From contig DATKAE010000044.1 in the NCBI GenBank assembly GCA_035498405.1, positions 1 through 64,000 on the forward strand: 64,000 bases of DNA, given 5' to 3'. Source of the DNA: DATBFU01 sp035498405. GTDB lineage: Bacteria > Acidobacteriota > Thermoanaerobaculia > UBA5066 > Gp7-AA6. Position numbers and translations under genes: made by a program. Below, piece after piece: positions 61,838 through 64,000 of the stretch. Under the pieces are notes generated by a model. It was given only the letters and a program-made list of their open reading frames with translations. It did no database searches and had not been told where the DNA came from. The first letter of the stretch is position 1. Every line of letters starts with the position of its first letter.

Positions 61838-62761
61838 GTGATCACGCTCGCTCGGGCGATCGAGTCCTTCCGGTCGTACCTCGCCGACGAGCGCCGCTTT
61901 TCGCCGCGCACCGTGCTCGCCTACCGGACCGACCTCGCGCGCTTCACGGACTTCTGGCAGCGCGAGTTCGGCGAAGCGCCGGCCTCGAGGACGAGCCTGG
62001 CGAAGGTGGACGCGCTCGCGGTGCGCTCCTACCTGGCGGCTCTGCACCGGGCGGGCCTGAAGAATCGCTCGATCGCCCGACATCTCTCGACCCTGCGCTC
62101 GTTCTTCCGGTGGGCGTGCCGCGACGGGCACCTGGAGAAGAATCCGGCGAAGGGCCTCCCCGCTCCGCGCGCGCCGAGGACGCTGCCGCGCGCCATGACG
62201 TTGTCGGACACGGAGACGTTGCTGGCGGCCTCGCCGGAGGACGCGGTTCCCGAGCGGGAGAGGGCGCTCTTCGAGCTTCTCTACGCGACCGGGCTGCGGG
62301 TCTCCGAGGCGGCGGGGCTCGATCTCGAAGATGTCGACTTCTCCTCGCGGCTCCTGCGCGTGGTCGGAAAGGGGTCCAAGGAGCGGATCGTTCCTTTCGG
62401 CGAGGAGGCGCAGGACGCTTTGCGCGCCTACCTTCCCGTGCGCGCGGCGCTGCGGCGCGGAGCTGGCGAGGGGAACGGCGTGGGCGAGCCGCTCTTCGTG
62501 AACCGGCGCGGCGGCCGCCTCACGACGCGCTCGATGGCGCGCCTGCTCAAGCGGCGACTCGCGGCGGCGGGTTTGCCGCGGGACCTCTCTCCACACGCCT
62601 TACGCCACACGTTCGCCACCCACCTGCTCCAGGCGGGCGCCGACCTGCGCTCGATCCAGGAGCTGCTCGGACACGCCTCGCTCTCCACGACCCAGAAATA
62701 CACGCACCTGGATGCGGCGCGGCTGGCCGAGGTGTATCGCAACGCGCATCCGAAGGCGTGA
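61838..62761 (+). CDS. xer: Tyrosine recombinase XerC/XerD
   Basis: 307 residues from GTG 61838. The SAM-like N-terminal domain (about 1-95) and catalytic domain are complete: Arg154 in ATGLRVSEAAG, Lys in VVGKGSKERIVPF, His253 and Arg256 in SPHALRHTFATHL, His279 in LGHASLSTTQKYTHLD and nucleophile Tyr288. It resolves chromosome dimers at dif, normally near the terminus. Whether it is XerC or XerD cannot be decided here. Confidence 0.95.
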   Translation: MITLARAIESFRSYLADERRFSPRTVLAYRTDLARFTDFWQREFGEAPASRTSLAKVDALAVRSYLAALHRAGLKNRSIARHLSTLRSFFRWACRDGHLEKNPAKGLPAPRAPRTLPRAMTLSDTETLLAASPEDAVPERERALFELLYATGLRVSEAAGLDLEDVDFSSRLLRVVGKGSKERIVPFGEEAQDALRAYLPVRAALRRGAGEGNGVGEPLFVNRRGGRLTTRSMARLLKRRLAAAGLPRDLSPHALRHTFATHLLQAGADLRSIQELLGHASLSTTQKYTHLDAARLAEVYRNAHPKA

Positions 62762-62768
62762 GCGCCGC

Positions 62769-63989
62769 GTGAGACCGGCCGCGCTCTTGTTGATGCTCTG
62801 CCTGGTACCGGAGGCAGTCGCCGCGATCGAGGCCCCCGGGCCGCCCGCCGCGCTTTCGGAGATCGACCGGATCGTCCGCGAGCAATTCTGGGATCCGAAA
62901 TTGAGCGGTGTGGACTGGCACGCGGCGGTCGAGCGCGCCGCGCAGGAGCTGTCGCAGTCCAGGTCCGAGGCCGAGCGCGACGCGGCGTACGACCGGCTGC
63001 TCGCGACACTCTCGGACTCGCACACGTTCCGGATGCGGCGGGGGTTTCCTGAGCGGCGCTGGGCCACGGCGGGGATGCGGATCGGGAAGGATGGGGGAGG
63101 GTACGCCGTCAAGGGGGTGCTGCCGGGGCATGCGGCCGAGCGCGCGGGGATCCGCAGCGGAGACCGTGTGATTTCCGTCGGCGGCCGGCGCTACGGCCCG
63201 GATCGCGTCAACTTTCGGGACCTCTTCTTCGTGTTCGAGGGGCCGCTCGGCTCCTCCGTCGAGGTGACTTGGAAGCCGGGCGGGGATGCGGCGGAGAAGA
63301 CGTCCCTTCTCCAGCGCGAGGCCGAGGAGCCGGGCGACACATTGGTGTGGAAGAGCGCGCGCGTCATCGAGCGGGGCGGGAAGAAGTACGGCTACATCCG
63401 TCTTTGGGGCATGAGCGCCGAGACCGCGCTCGCGGTCGTGGACCTGCTGCTCGACCGCGAGGAGTCCGCACGCGCCAAGCCGGAGTTGAAGGACTGGGGC
63501 TCGATCGAGGGCGTGCTCTTGGACGTGCGCGGCAATAGCGGCGGCTACGACCCGAACATCCTGACGACCTTCCTGCAGGGGCGGTGGAGCGCGCGAGACT
63601 ACGAGGTGCTCTCCCGCGGGACAACGCGCGTCGTTCCGCCCGAGTACCGCAGGCTTCCGGTCGTCTTGCTGGTCAACTCGGGAACGGCCAGCGCCGGCGA
63701 AGCGCTCGCGCTGAGCTTTCGGACACACGGGATCGGCCCGATCATCGGCGAGGAGACCGCCGGGATGCTCTCCGGCGGCGCGGCCACCGAGAAGCTCTCC
63801 GACGGCTCGACCCTATGGATCTCCCGCCGGGCGATCCGCGACCTCGAGGGCAGGTCGTACGAAGGACGCGGCGTGCCGCCCGACGTTCTCGTGCCCGATC
63901 GGCCGCCCGCCGGGTCGGGGCAGGAAGACGCGATCGTGGAAGCGGGCGCGCGCGCCCTGGCGGGTCTTCCAGCGCCGGCCGCACGTTGA
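62769..63989 (+). CDS. Exported S41 family (C-terminal processing-like) peptidase with PDZ domain
   Basis: 406 residues from GTG 62769, chosen because it begins the signal peptide (RPAALLLMLCLVPEAVA); the frame is also open into the xer 3' end. An N-terminal helical part is followed by a PDZ domain (about 105-190, GVLPGHAAERAGIRSGDRVISVGG) and the S41 catalytic domain, with GVLLDVRGNSGGYDP and nucleophile Ser308 in VNSGTASAGEALA. The classical catalytic lysine motif is not obvious (IGEETAGMLSGGA), so it may use the tetrad of tricorn-type members. It is periplasmic and 7 bp after xer. Confidence 0.9.
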   Translation: MRPAALLLMLCLVPEAVAAIEAPGPPAALSEIDRIVREQFWDPKLSGVDWHAAVERAAQELSQSRSEAERDAAYDRLLATLSDSHTFRMRRGFPERRWATAGMRIGKDGGGYAVKGVLPGHAAERAGIRSGDRVISVGGRRYGPDRVNFRDLFFVFEGPLGSSVEVTWKPGGDAAEKTSLLQREAEEPGDTLVWKSARVIERGGKKYGYIRLWGMSAETALAVVDLLLDREESARAKPELKDWGSIEGVLLDVRGNSGGYDPNILTTFLQGRWSARDYEVLSRGTTRVVPPEYRRLPVVLLVNSGTASAGEALALSFRTHGIGPIIGEETAGMLSGGAATEKLSDGSTLWISRRAIRDLEGRSYEGRGVPPDVLVPDRPPAGSGQEDAIVEAGARALAGLPAPAAR

Positions 63990-64000
63990 TCGGCCTCGTC

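Overview
The window is a GC-rich bacterial chromosome segment centred on the replication-origin neighbourhood. The gene content fits a Gram-negative Acidobacteriota-like bacterium. Supporting features are DUF885 and tandem M24 proteins with Tat signals, a SCO1 protein with a C-x5-C motif, DUF507, TrmFO, bactofilin, HPERSEG-type repeats and many GTG/TTG starts. The phylum is inferred from content, not from a marker tree. No rRNA, tRNA or CRISPR array was seen.

Layout. (1) 1-5.2 kb, minus strand: DUF885 peptidase, two tandem Tat-exported M24-like proteins that lack the usual metal ligands, and at the left edge an iodothyronine-deiodinase-like gene with an in-frame UGA at the active site followed by a SECIS-like hairpin, so most probably a selenoprotein. 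(2) 5.2-9.3 kb: an OmpR-type regulator and a histidine kinase that look like a normal pair but are separated by about 1.9 kb holding a RAYT (REP-associated tyrosine transposase) element, an internally deleted derivative of it, and a small lipoprotein gene. (3) 9.3-14.4 kb: exported D-aminoacylase-like and HExxH peptidase genes and a PP2C phosphatase. (4) 14.4-31.25 kb, all minus except one gene: LOG protein, atpC-D-G-A-H-F-F' (no atpB/atpE), bactofilin, parB, parA, a freestanding LAGLIDADG endonuclease gene (plus), rsmG, mnmG, mnmE, jag, yidC, yidD, rnpA, rpmH. (5) 31.25-31.41 kb: strand switch with a DnaA-box palindrome and a G-quadruplex motif, the likely oriC/dnaA control region. (6) 31.4-48.6 kb, all plus: dnaA, dnaN, recF, gyrB, gyrA, a PQQ-propeller protein, a transaldolase-like protein without its Schiff-base lysine, DUF507, pdxR-pdxS-pdxT, an enoyl-CoA hydratase-like protein and an NAT-SRPBCC fusion. 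(7) 48.6-53.5 kb, minus: metallo-beta-lactamase phosphodiesterase-like protein, a large exported peptidase/propeller/barrel protein and two lipoproteins. (8) 53.6-64 kb, plus: dprA, topA, DUF3052-like, trmFO, threonine ammonia-lyase, SCO1-type copper protein with cytochrome c, a Xer recombinase and an S41 protease.

Genes on both sides point away from about 31.3 kb, as expected for leading-strand genes leaving an origin. Translational coupling through 4-bp ATGA, GTGA or TTGA overlaps is frequent. The main unexplained signals are the UGA-containing deiodinase-like gene and four short, very AT-rich islands at 21.45, 22.24, 25.02 and 43.36 kb. Three of these contain the rare palindrome ATAANTTAT. 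Two lie inside conserved parB and mnmG coding sequence, where synonymous codons switch abruptly to AT-ending forms.
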